DNA of 64,000 nt from Acidimicrobiales bacterium. Its GTDB lineage: Bacteria; Actinomycetota; Acidimicrobiia; Acidimicrobiales; Iamiaceae. The stretch lies in NCBI GenBank assembly GCA_030447445.1, contig JAUJOW010000001.1, positions 453,734 to 517,733 of the forward strand, written 5' to 3'. Position 1 is the first letter of the stretch. Each line of letters opens with the position of its first letter. Below the pieces are notes generated by a model that saw only the letters and a program-made list of their open reading frames with translations, did not search any database and had not been told where the DNA came from. Below, one piece after another: positions 56,778 through 64,000 of the stretch. The translations under genes and the position numbers were made by a program.

Positions 56778-57428
56778 ATGGCCGCTGACGCAGCAGTCGA
56801 GCGCATCCAGCTCGACGAGACCTCGTGGGTGGACGTGGCGCGGGGGTGGTTGGCCGACGCCGACGCCGACACCGTCTTCGGGGCGCTTCGCGACGGGGTG
56901 GCGTGGCAGACCAGCCGGCTGTACCGCTACGACCACTGGGTGGAGGAGCGCCGCCTCGGCGCCGTGTGGCGTTCGGGCCACCCCCTGCCGCACCCGACCG
57001 TGGCCGAGGTCCACCGCCACCTCCAACACCGCTACGGCGTGCGCTTCGACGGTTTCGGCTTGATCCAGTACCGCGACGGCAACGACGGGCAGGCCTTCCA
57101 CCGCGACACCGACCTGCGATGGCTCGACGACACCATCATCGCCGTCCTCACCCTCGGGGCCCGGCGGCCGTGGCTGCTGCGACCCCGGACCAGCCGGTAC
57201 GACCACTCCGAGACCAGGGGCGCGGTGATCGACATCGCGCCGGGCCCGGGCGACATTCTGGTCATGGGCGGGCGCTGCCAGGCCGACTGGGAGCACGCCG
57301 TCCCTTACCGGCCCCGGGAGGCGGTGAACACCCGCATCTCCATCCAGTGGCGGTACAGCTCCGGGCGCGGCCGGCCCTTCGTCGGCAGCTCCTACCGCGC
57401 TCCCCGCCACTACAGCAGGAGCCGCTGA
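56778..57428 (+). CDS. AlkB-like 2-oxoglutarate/Fe(II) dioxygenase
   Basis: A 216-residue AlkB-family protein. Iron ligands are His and Asp in AFHRDTDLRW (about 108-112) and His in EHAVPYRPRE (about 173). 2-Oxoglutarate is bound by Arg residues in NTRISIQWRYSS. The substrate lid lies near GVRFDGFGLIQYRDGNDGQ. The family repairs alkylated DNA or RNA bases. A GTG lies two codons upstream of ATG 56778 as an alternative. Confidence 0.85.
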   Translation: MAADAAVERIQLDETSWVDVARGWLADADADTVFGALRDGVAWQTSRLYRYDHWVEERRLGAVWRSGHPLPHPTVAEVHRHLQHRYGVRFDGFGLIQYRDGNDGQAFHRDTDLRWLDDTIIAVLTLGARRPWLLRPRTSRYDHSETRGAVIDIAPGPGDILVMGGRCQADWEHAVPYRPREAVNTRISIQWRYSSGRGRPFVGSSYRAPRHYSRSR

Positions 57429-57474
57429 GGAACCGGTCGGGAGGACCGCTCTCGGTGGCCACGACTACGGTGCG

Positions 57475-58884
57475 ATGGTGGCCGACTCAGCCGTGCCCGC
57501 CGATGTCCGCATGTCCGACGTCGAGGCCCTCATGTGGAACCTCGAGAAGGACCCCCACCTCAGCTCCGCGTTCGCCAACGTCACCATCTTCGACCGTCCG
57601 CTCGACCACCACCGGCTGCGGCGCCGGATGGAGGCGGCGGTGCGGGCCGTGCCCCGCCTCCGCCAACGGGTGGTGGCCTCGCTCGGCCGGCTGGCCCCGC
57701 CGGAGTGGCGCGACGATCCGGACTTCGACATCGACTTCCACATCCGCCGGGTGGCGCTCCCGCCCCCCGGCACCGACCGCCAGCTGTTCGACCTCGCCGC
57801 CACCATGGCCGCCGACCCCTTCGACCGCACCCGGCCGCTGTGGGAGTTCACCGTCATCGACGGGCTCGACGGCGGACGGGGGGCGATGCTGCAGAAGATG
57901 CACCACACCATCACCGACGGCGAGGGCGGGGTGCGGATGTCGGTGCAGTTCATCGACCTGGAGCGTGACCCGCCCGTGGACGACGGCGATGACGCCGGCC
58001 CGCTCGACACGGTCCCGGCCGGGCCCTCGGGGCGTTCGCTGGCGGCGTCGGCCGCCGACGCCATCGGGCACAACCTGCGCCGTCAGGTGGGGGTGGCCCG
58101 CCGCAGTGTCGCGGTCGCCGTCGGTACCGCCACCGACCCGGCCCGGCTCGGTCGACTACCAGCCGACGCCGCCGCCACCGTGGCCTCGCTGGCCCGCCAG
58201 GTGGCGGTCACCGACCAGCGTCGCTCACCGCTCTGGGTGCAGCGGTCGCTACGGCGGCGCTTCGACGTGCTCCAGGTCCCCCTCGACGACGCCAAGCGGG
58301 CGGCCAAAGCGCTCGGCGGAAGCGTCAACGACCTCTTCGTGGCCGGCGCCGCCGGCGCCGCCGGCGCCTATCACCGCCGCCTCGGCGTGGACGTGGACGA
58401 GCTGCGCATCTCCATGCCGGTGAGCACCCGCAACGACCGGTCGGCGGGCGGCAACGCCTTCACCCCAACCCGGGTGCTCGTGCCCGTGGGGCCGGACCCC
58501 GTCGAGCGCTTCACGGCGATCCACGAACGGTTGTCGGTCACCAAGACCGAGCGGGCCCTCGGGCTCACCGGTGCGTTGGCCGGCGTCATGAACGTGCTAC
58601 CCACGTCGGTGCTGGTGCGCATGGCCCGCCAGCAGGTGGAGACGGTCGACTTCGCCACCTCGAACGTGCGGGCCGCCCCCTTCGACCTCTACATCGCCGG
58701 TGGACTGATCGTGGGGAACTACCCGATGGGACCGCTGGCCGGGACCGCCTTCAACCTCACCACCATGTCCTACCGGGGCAACCTCGACATGGGGCTGCAC
58801 AGCGACGCCGCCGCCATCGTCGACCCCGAATGCCTGCGCCTGGACATGGAGGAAGCCTTCACCGAGCTGATCGGCTGCGGCTGA
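57475..58884 (+). CDS. Wax ester synthase / diacylglycerol acyltransferase, second copy
   Basis: A 469-residue WS/DGAT. The catalytic motif is MHHTITDGEGG. It shares MSDVEALMWNLEKDPHLSSA, PLWEFTVIDGLDGG, GSVNDLFVAGAAGAAGAYHR, ATSNVRAAPFDLYIAGG and LTTMSYRGNLDMGLHSD with family members and with the protein at 30449-31846. Some actinobacteria have many such genes. ATG 57475 is followed by an in-frame M at MSDVEAL that could be the real start (12 codons later). Confidence 0.9.
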   Translation: MVADSAVPADVRMSDVEALMWNLEKDPHLSSAFANVTIFDRPLDHHRLRRRMEAAVRAVPRLRQRVVASLGRLAPPEWRDDPDFDIDFHIRRVALPPPGTDRQLFDLAATMAADPFDRTRPLWEFTVIDGLDGGRGAMLQKMHHTITDGEGGVRMSVQFIDLERDPPVDDGDDAGPLDTVPAGPSGRSLAASAADAIGHNLRRQVGVARRSVAVAVGTATDPARLGRLPADAAATVASLARQVAVTDQRRSPLWVQRSLRRRFDVLQVPLDDAKRAAKALGGSVNDLFVAGAAGAAGAYHRRLGVDVDELRISMPVSTRNDRSAGGNAFTPTRVLVPVGPDPVERFTAIHERLSVTKTERALGLTGALAGVMNVLPTSVLVRMARQQVETVDFATSNVRAAPFDLYIAGGLIVGNYPMGPLAGTAFNLTTMSYRGNLDMGLHSDAAAIVDPECLRLDMEEAFTELIGCG

Positions 58885-58895
58885 CGACGGGGTGC

Positions 58896-59078
58896 TCAGG
58901 CTCCTGAGACAGCCGGGCTGGGGGCGTCGTCGGCGGACATCAGCAGCAGCCGGAGATCCAGGAGCAGGTCGGCGACCTCGGTGGTGGACACGAGGTTGCG
59001 GTGCTGCATCTCGTTGAGGCCCCGATCGATCACGGCGAGGGCTTCGTTCATCACGTCGTGCTCTCTGGTCTCGGTCAT
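58896..59078 (-). CDS. Small helical protein divergent from the Ser/Thr kinase
   Basis: A 60-residue protein: two predicted helices (HDVMNEALAVIDRGLNEMQH and STTEVADLLLDLRLLLMSAD). It starts at ATG 59078 with a GGGGGAG purine tract about 8 bases upstream. Not recognised. It shares a 150-base gap, holding two palindromes, with the kinase, so it may be co-regulated with it. Confidence 0.55.
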   Translation of the reverse strand: MTETREHDVMNEALAVIDRGLNEMQHRNLVSTTEVADLLLDLRLLLMSADDAPSPAVSGA

Positions 59079-59129
59079 CTCTGGCTCCCCCCCGGCTGGT
59101 GGTGACCCCACCCTACCCAGACCCCCGCG

Positions 59130-59178
59130 CAACAGGACTGCACCGCCTGTTGCCACCGTGTGAATTTGCACACGGTGG
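59130..59178. promoter_or_regulatory. Two adjacent perfect inverted repeats upstream of the Ser/Thr kinase
   Basis: First repeat: CAACAGG (59130-59136) and CCTGTTG (59146-59152). Second, immediately next: CCACCGTGTG (59153-59162) and CACACGGTGG (59169-59178) around AATTTG. They stand midway between a small gene (minus, start 59078) and the kinase (plus, start 59229). Position and symmetry suit protein operators for both promoters. Hairpin or terminator function is less likely because both genes point away. Confidence 0.6.
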
Positions 59179-59228
59179 CTCTGCCCCCGTGACCCACGCA
59201 CGGAGCTCGGGCTCTTAGCGTTGGCCGC

Positions 59229-60692
59229 ATGGAGTACCAGGTGGTGCGGCGCCTCGGCCGGGGCGGGATGGGCGTCGTCGACCTCGCCACCGACGCCGGC
59301 GGCCACCCCGTGGCCCTCAAGCGCCTCGCCCTCCACGGTTCACCCGAGGAGGTGGCCCGGGCCCGCACCCGCATCCGCCGGGAGGCCATGGTGCTGGCCT
59401 CCCTCGAGCACCCCGCCATCGTCCCGCTGGTGGACCTCGTCGACGAGGCCGACGATCTCGTGCTGGTCATGCCCTACTTCTCGGGCGGCACGCTCCACGA
59501 CCGGGTCCTGCGATCCGGGCCGCTCGAACCCGACGAGGTCGCCACCATCGCCGTCCGGCTCCTCGACGCCCTCGCCGCCGCCCACCGCCAGGGGGTCGTG
59601 CACCGCGACATCAAGCCCGCCAACGTCTTGTTCGACGCCGAGGGCCAAGCCCACCTCGTGGACTTCGGCGTGGCCTCGGCCCGGGACCACACCGTCGGGC
59701 TCACCGCCAGCGAGATGGTGGTGGGCACCCCCGGTTTCATGGCTCCCGAGCAGGCCCGGGGGGAACCGGCCACGCCCGCCGCCGACGTGTTCTCCCTCGG
59801 CGCCACCCTCGCCTTCGCCGCCACCGGCACCGGCCCGTTCGGTCCCGTCCAGGCCGACCCCCGGGTGCTCATGTGGCGGGCGGCCACGGGCAAGGTCGAG
59901 CGCCTGCCCCGCACCCTGCCCGCCGACGTGCGGAGCCGGTTGGCGTCGATGCTCGAGGGCGATCCCTCCCGCCGGCCCTCGGCCGCTCAGGTGCTGGGCG
60001 GACCGGAGGGCACCCTGCCCCGGAGCGGCCTCGCCAGGGTGACCGGTCGCCACCGGGCCACGACCGTCGGCCTGGCCGCCCTCCTGGTCGTGGTCGGCCT
60101 GGCCGGCGTGGCCGCCGTCCTCGCCGACGGGGTCGGGGGACGGCCCCCTGGGTCCGGCGCCCTCGACCCCCCGGGGCGGTCCACGACCACCTCCGGCCCC
60201 ACCACCGAACCGTGCCGGGACCTGCGCTACCAGCCCTGCGGGGAGGACCCTGCCCCCAACACCGACGGTCGTCGCTGCGTCGACGACCACGGGGACTACG
60301 ACGGCGACCGGACCAACGGCTGTGAGGCCGTCCCCGACCGGGTGGCCGACGGCACGGCCGTCGAGGGGGAGGTCTCGGCCAACCTGGTGCCTCGCGCCGA
60401 CGTCGACACCTGGACGGTGGCCGTCGAGGATCGCTTCCAGTTCAGCTGCGACGGCACCGTGACGGTGACCCTCACCGCCCCGGCCGGGGCCAGCATGCGG
60501 GCCACGGTCACCGACGCCGGCGGCGCCGAGCTGGCCGACACGACGAGCGCCGACGGCAGCCCGGGCTCGGCCGAGGTGACCGAGCCGACCTGCGCCGGGG
60601 ACGACTCCGGCACCCTCGAGGTGGTCATCTCCTCGGTGGGATCGGACCGCTCCCCCGACGACTACACCCTCGAGGTCACCGGCTCGTACTGA
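59229..60692 (+). CDS. Transmembrane Ser/Thr protein kinase
   Basis: A 487-residue PknB-like receptor kinase. The Gly-rich loop is LGRGGMGVVDLA, catalytic Lys31 is in PVALKRL, the catalytic loop is VVHRDIKPANVLF (Asp127), DFG sits near 145, the activation segment is GTPGFMAPEQARG and PAADVFSLGATLA is typical. A single membrane helix follows at about 277-298. The outer part has Cys-rich and beta-rich sequence (CRDLRYQPCGEDPAPNTDGR, then VDTWTVAVEDRFQFSCDG) of a pre-peptidase-like fold rather than PASTA repeats. It probably senses an extracytoplasmic signal. No partner phosphatase is adjacent. Confidence 0.93.
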   Translation: MEYQVVRRLGRGGMGVVDLATDAGGHPVALKRLALHGSPEEVARARTRIRREAMVLASLEHPAIVPLVDLVDEADDLVLVMPYFSGGTLHDRVLRSGPLEPDEVATIAVRLLDALAAAHRQGVVHRDIKPANVLFDAEGQAHLVDFGVASARDHTVGLTASEMVVGTPGFMAPEQARGEPATPAADVFSLGATLAFAATGTGPFGPVQADPRVLMWRAATGKVERLPRTLPADVRSRLASMLEGDPSRRPSAAQVLGGPEGTLPRSGLARVTGRHRATTVGLAALLVVVGLAGVAAVLADGVGGRPPGSGALDPPGRSTTTSGPTTEPCRDLRYQPCGEDPAPNTDGRRCVDDHGDYDGDRTNGCEAVPDRVADGTAVEGEVSANLVPRADVDTWTVAVEDRFQFSCDGTVTVTLTAPAGASMRATVTDAGGAELADTTSADGSPGSAEVTEPTCAGDDSGTLEVVISSVGSDRSPDDYTLEVTGSY

Positions 60693-60719
60693 CGGCACCA
60701 GTGGCTAGCGTGCGCCGGG

Positions 60720-61709
60720 ATGGCCCCCGCCGCCGCCCCGCTCGGGGTCACCTTCGCCAGCCTGATGGGGCTGGGGCCGCCACTGGCGCTCGACACCGCC
60801 CGGTGGGCCGAGGAGCTCGGCTACGGGTCGTTCTGGACCGCCGAGACCACCGGGCCCGAGGCGTTCTCCCTGCTGGCGGCGGCCGGCGCGGCGGCGCCGT
60901 CGCTCGGCCTCGGCACCGGAGTGCTCGCCCTGCAGCTGCGCACGCCGATGGTGGTGGCCATGGCCGGCGCCACCCTGCAGGCCCTGCACCCCGACCGGGA
61001 GGTGCTCCTCGGCGTCGGCATCTCCTCCCCGGTGGTGACCGAGCGATGGCACGGCGTCGACTACGGGGGACGACCGCTGGCCCGGATTCGGGAGTACGTG
61101 GCCCTGGTCAAGGCCTGCCTGTCCGGGGAGAAGGTCGACTTCGCCGGCGACTTCTACCGGGTCAAGGGGTTCCGGCTCGGGGTGCGCCTCGGTGACCGGC
61201 GACCCAAGGTCGTGGTCGGAGCGCTCAACCCGGCCATGCTGCGCCTCGCCGGGGAGGTGGCCGACGGTGTGCTCCTCAACTACCTGCCCGCCTCGCACGT
61301 GCCGTGGTCGGTCAAGCAGGTGCGCGAGGGCGGCGACGCCACCGTCTACGCCTACGTCCACGCCGGCGTGTGCGAGCGCGCCGACGGCGTCGACCTCGCC
61401 CGCCGCGACCTGTTCTCCTACGCCGTGGTCGACGCCTACGCCGCCAACTTCGCCCGGGCCGGCTACGGCGACGCCGTCAGCGAGATCCGGGCCAGGCACG
61501 CCGCCAGCGATCGCGAGGGCGCCCTGGCCGCGGTGTCCGACGACATGATCGACGGGATCGACGTGATGGGCGACGCCGACCACGTCCACGCCGCCGTCCG
61601 GGCCTACACGGCGGCCGGTGTCGACGTCCCCGTGCTCATGCCGCTGCCCTGGGGACCCGACCGGGCCCGGGTGGTGGAGGACACGATGCGCGCCGCCATG
61701 GGGGCCTGA
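60720..61709 (+). CDS. LLM-class F420-dependent oxidoreductase
   Basis: A 329-residue luciferase-like protein: [60 protein letters not shown] and [15 protein letters not shown]-type region match the family; [20 protein letters not shown] lies mid-barrel. F420 use is inferred. Its stop overlaps the next SDR start (TGATG), so the two are probably one pathway. Confidence 0.87.
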   Translation: MAPAAAPLGVTFASLMGLGPPLALDTARWAEELGYGSFWTAETTGPEAFSLLAAAGAAAPSLGLGTGVLALQLRTPMVVAMAGATLQALHPDREVLLGVGISSPVVTERWHGVDYGGRPLARIREYVALVKACLSGEKVDFAGDFYRVKGFRLGVRLGDRRPKVVVGALNPAMLRLAGEVADGVLLNYLPASHVPWSVKQVREGGDATVYAYVHAGVCERADGVDLARRDLFSYAVVDAYAANFARAGYGDAVSEIRARHAASDREGALAAVSDDMIDGIDVMGDADHVHAAVRAYTAAGVDVPVLMPLPWGPDRARVVEDTMRAAMGA

Positions 61710-62530
61710 TGGAGCTGGCCGGCAAGGTCGCCGTCGTCACCGGAGCCGCTCGCGGTATCGGCTACGCGTTGGCCGAGCGGTTCCTGGCCGAGGGAGCCCG
61801 GGGCGTCACCGTCTGCGACCTCGACCCGGCCGACTGCCATGCTGCCGTCAGCCGCCTCGGGCCCGGCACCCTCGACGTGGCCGCCGACGTCAGCGTGGCT
61901 GCCGACGTCGCCGGGGTCGTCGCTCGCACCGAGGAGCGGTTCGGGCCCGTCGACCTGTTCGCCTCCAACGCCGGCATCGGGACCGGCCAGGGCATCGAGG
62001 CTGGCGACGAGGTGTGGCAGCAGATCTGGTCGGTCAACGTGATGGCCCACGTCCACGCCGCCCGAGCCGTGCTGCCCTCGATGCTGGGCCGCGGCGAGGG
62101 CTACCTGCTGTCCACGGCTTCTGCCGCTGGCCTCCTGTCCAACATCGGCGACGCCGGCTACACGGTCACCAAGCACGCCGCCGTGGCCTTGGCCGAGTGG
62201 CTGGCCATCACCTACGGCGATCGCGGCATCAAGGTGAGCTGCCTCTGCCCTCAGGGCGTGAACACCGACCTGCTGCGCTCCGGGCTCGCCGCCGGCGGGC
62301 CGGCCACCACCGTCGCCGCCCAGGGCGTGATCGAGCCGGTCGACGTCGCCGACGCCGTGGTCGCCGGGTTGGCCGACGAGCGCTTCCTGATCCTCCCTCA
62401 CCCCGAGGTGGCCGACTACGTGGCCCGCAAGGCTGCCGACCCCGACCGGTGGTTGGCCGGCATGCGCCGCCTCCAAGCCCGCTTCGCCCCGCCGGGGCAG
62501 GCATCGACCGATGGCCGTGGCGGTTCTTGA
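61709..62530 (+). CDS. Short-chain dehydrogenase/reductase
   Basis: A 273-residue classical [64 protein letters not shown] and [14 protein letters not shown], with the catalytic Tyr-x3-Lys in [15 protein letters not shown]. The C-terminal segment [14 protein letters not shown] is normal. It is coupled to the F420 enzyme by TGATG. The stop codon lies inside an inverted repeat (62524-62570). Confidence 0.88.
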   Translation: MELAGKVAVVTGAARGIGYALAERFLAEGARGVTVCDLDPADCHAAVSRLGPGTLDVAADVSVAADVAGVVARTEERFGPVDLFASNAGIGTGQGIEAGDEVWQQIWSVNVMAHVHAARAVLPSMLGRGEGYLLSTASAAGLLSNIGDAGYTVTKHAAVALAEWLAITYGDRGIKVSCLCPQGVNTDLLRSGLAAGGPATTVAAQGVIEPVDVADAVVAGLADERFLILPHPEVADYVARKAADPDRWLAGMRRLQARFAPPGQASTDGRGGS

Positions 62531-62570
62531 TGCACCTGGCCACCGTTGCGGTGGTGATCTGCATCAAGAA
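62524..62570. repeat. 47-bp imperfect palindrome covering the SDR stop codon
   Basis: Outer arms TTCTTGATGC (62524-62533) and GCATCAAGAA (62561-62570); inner stem CCACCG-TTG-CGGTGG. The two 22-base halves match except about five adjacent positions. It may terminate the F420/SDR transcript, or be a small mobile-type palindrome. Confidence 0.55.
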
Positions 62571-62609
62571 GCGTGTGGTGGCGGTGGGCGACCGCTGACC
62601 ACCCTGCCG

Positions 62610-63383
62610 GTGCGGGCCGGCGCCGTCGCCGGGGTCTGGGTGAGCAAGGCCGACGAGCACGTCGCCCTCACTGCGCTCCCAGGCGCCTTGGCCGAGCTGC
62701 ACCGGGTCCTGCCGGTGGGTGCCAGCGTCGAGCTCGCGCTCTCGGGCCGGCTCGCCGCCCAGCGGTGCCGCGACGATCTCGTCGACCTGCTGGTCGGGGC
62801 CGGGTTCGAGCTGGTCGCCGTCGACGGGGGCGGCGGCGACGGCGACGGCGGCCTCGTGGTCACCGCCGTGCGGGCCCGCACGCTGGCCGACACCGTCGGC
62901 CCGGGGATGAGGCTGCTCCTCTGCGGCCTCAACCCGAGCCTGTACGCCGCCGACGCCGGCGTGGCCTTCGCCCGGCCCGGGAACCGGCTGTGGCCGGCGC
63001 TCCGCGCCGCCGGGCTGGCCACCGTCGACCGGGACCCCGGCCACCTCCTCACCCACCACCGCATCGGGATGACCGACCTCGTGAAGCGGGCCACCGTGGC
63101 CGCCGCCGAGATCACCGAGGACGAGTACCGCAGCGGCCTCGGACGGGTGGCCCGGCTGTGCCACCTGCTGCACCCCGGCGCCGTCGCCGTCGTCGGTCTG
63201 GCCGGGTGGCGGGCGGCGGTCGATCGCCGGGCCCGGTCGGGCTGGCAGGAGCACCGGCTCGGTCCCGCCCCGGTGTATCTCATGCCGTCGTCGAGCGGGC
63301 TCAACGCCCACAGCCAGGTCCCCGACCTGGCCGCCCACCTGACCGCCGCCGCCTCCCTGCACCCGGAGCAGCGCGAGATCTAG
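62610..63383 (+). CDS. Mug/TDG-type mismatch DNA glycosylase with N-terminal methyltransferase-like segment
   Basis: A 257-residue protein from GTG 62610 (an ATG at 62511 overlaps the palindrome and SDR). Residues about 95-250 are a Mug/TDG uracil-DNA glycosylase: LLLCGLNPSLYAADAGVAFA (catalytic Asn), PGNRLWPALRAAGL, HRIGMTDLVKRAT and VYLMPSSSGLNAHSQVPDL. Residues 1-90 resemble the last third of a class I methyltransferase: LAELHRVLPVGASVELALSG, VDLLVGAGFELVAVDGG and LVVTAVRAR, without the SAM-binding motif. Removal of G:T or G:U mismatched bases is expected for the glycosylase. Confidence 0.8.
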   Translation: MRAGAVAGVWVSKADEHVALTALPGALAELHRVLPVGASVELALSGRLAAQRCRDDLVDLLVGAGFELVAVDGGGGDGDGGLVVTAVRARTLADTVGPGMRLLLCGLNPSLYAADAGVAFARPGNRLWPALRAAGLATVDRDPGHLLTHHRIGMTDLVKRATVAAAEITEDEYRSGLGRVARLCHLLHPGAVAVVGLAGWRAAVDRRARSGWQEHRLGPAPVYLMPSSSGLNAHSQVPDLAAHLTAAASLHPEQREI

Positions 63384-63392
63384 GTTGCGGCC

Positions 63393-64000
63393 ATGGGCGT
63401 GCGCCTCGAACCGAGCGACGAGTACCTCCACGAGCTGGGTCCCGAGCCCACCTTCAACGAGTCGATGTACTTCAACCTGTACGACCCGGCCGCCCGCCTG
63501 GGGGCCTGGTTCCGGCTCGGCAACCGGGCCAACGAGGGCCATGCCGAGATGACGGTCTGCCTCTACCTCCCCGACGGGCGGGTGGGGTTCATGTACGCCC
63601 GGCCGGCCATCACCGGGAACCACGCCTTCGACGCCGGAGGCCTGCGCTTCGACGTCGACGAGCCCTTCGAGCGTCTCCGGGTGGCCTACGAGGGCCGGGT
63701 GGTGGTGCTCGACCGGCCGCTCGACATGGCCGATCCCGGCGCCGCCTTCCGGGCCAACCCCCACGCCGACGCCACCGCCGACCTCACCGTCACCCGGATC
63801 AGCGCCATGTTCGGCGGGGAGCCCGACGACGCCCACGAGCGGCCGGGCGAGGAGTTCGCCAAGGGCCACTACGAACAGCTCGTGGCCGTCGCCGGCACCC
63901 TGCGGGTGGGAGGCGAGGAGTGGTCGGTGGCCGGGGCCGGTCTGCGTGACCACTCCTGGGGCCCCCGCACCTGGCAGGCGCCCTGGTACTACCGGTGGCT
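63393..64000 (+). CDS. CrtC/hydroxyneurosporene-synthase-like (DUF7065/7064-type) protein, partial
   Basis: The open frame from ATG 63393 continues past the right edge (at least 202 residues seen). MGVRLEPSDEYLHELGPEPT, FNESMYFNLYDPAARLGAWF and GLRDHSWGPRTWQAPWYYRW resemble the two-domain lipocalin-like proteins of the CrtC/DUF7065 group, where DHSWGxRxW is a hallmark. Actinobacterial relatives occur beside lipid or steroid genes. No signal peptide. Function cannot be assigned. Confidence 0.72.
   Translation, partial: MGVRLEPSDEYLHELGPEPTFNESMYFNLYDPAARLGAWFRLGNRANEGHAEMTVCLYLPDGRVGFMYARPAITGNHAFDAGGLRFDVDEPFERLRVAYEGRVVVLDRPLDMADPGAAFRANPHADATADLTVTRISAMFGGEPDDAHERPGEEFAKGHYEQLVAVAGTLRVGGEEWSVAGAGLRDHSWGPRTWQAPWYYRW

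Overview
The window is GC-rich, gene-dense actinobacterial chromosome, most likely from an acidimicrobiian (Iamia/Ilumatobacter-like) or a close relative. The supporting genes are a fused E1-E2 2-oxoglutarate dehydrogenase (Kgd type), the non-canonical mismatch-repair nuclease NucS, several F420-type enzymes, two WS/DGAT acyltransferases, an EttA-type ABC-F factor and many GTG starts with GTGA/ATGA/TGATG couplings. Taxonomy is inferred from gene content only. No rRNA, tRNA, CRISPR array, prophage or insertion sequence was seen. No stretch longer than about 250 bases lacks a gene.

Layout. 1-3335: a Regnase-like NYN ribonuclease with a lysine-rich tail (runs off the left edge), an M20 peptidase and a HAD hydrolase. 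3372-11673 (minus): a tight operon of amidohydrolase, GH3 glycosidase, kgd and a second amidohydrolase. 11737-15754: a membrane-anchored GH-like protein, ettA (frameshifted as read) and a small membrane protein. 15797-19521: the sulfate-activation block cysD-cysN-cysC with divergent cysQ. 19566-26713: a PAS/GAF/SpoIIE phosphatase, a UbiB-type kinase, nucS with an F420-type PPOX gene, a YjbR protein, an unknown protein and a methyltransferase. 26735-28503: an SDR plus MaoC pair resembling a split peroxisomal multifunctional enzyme. 28632-34968: VanW protein, WS/DGAT, geranylgeranyl-reductase-like flavoprotein, nitronate monooxygenase and a VUT-family transporter. 34949-38640: F420 luciferase-like enzyme, unknown protein, MarR-MFS operon and a dispanin-like protein. 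38756-43395: acyl-CoA dehydrogenase/RmlD-like pair diverging from an acyl-CoA synthetase and a BI-1 protein. 43417-51974: rsgA, DoxX, gamma-glutamyltransferase, an unusual phosphodiesterase-like protein, a small Cys-rich protein, a beta-hydroxyacid dehydrogenase, a PLP enzyme, a CMD/SCP2-like protein and a TetR regulator. 52082-64000: SnoaL, hydrolase, RecB-like nuclease, PAP2, DsbA, YciI, PEP-mutase-like, AlkB, second WS/DGAT, Ser/Thr kinase, F420 enzyme, SDR, a Mug-type glycosylase and a partial CrtC-like protein at the right edge.

The themes are lipid and CoA-ester metabolism (WS/DGAT, FadE, FadD, SDR/MaoC), F420/flavin redox, sulfate activation and DNA repair (NucS, AlkB, Mug, RecB-like). 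Five genes are broken only by single missing bases, seven in total, mostly in C or G runs. Restoring one base each gives full-length proteins, so these look more like consensus errors than pseudogenes. The observations most worth following are the NYN-S1-AKK protein, the apparently permuted phosphodiesterase, the methyltransferase-like/Mug fusion, a 35-nt two-stem hairpin family between genes, and twin palindromes upstream of the Ser/Thr kinase.
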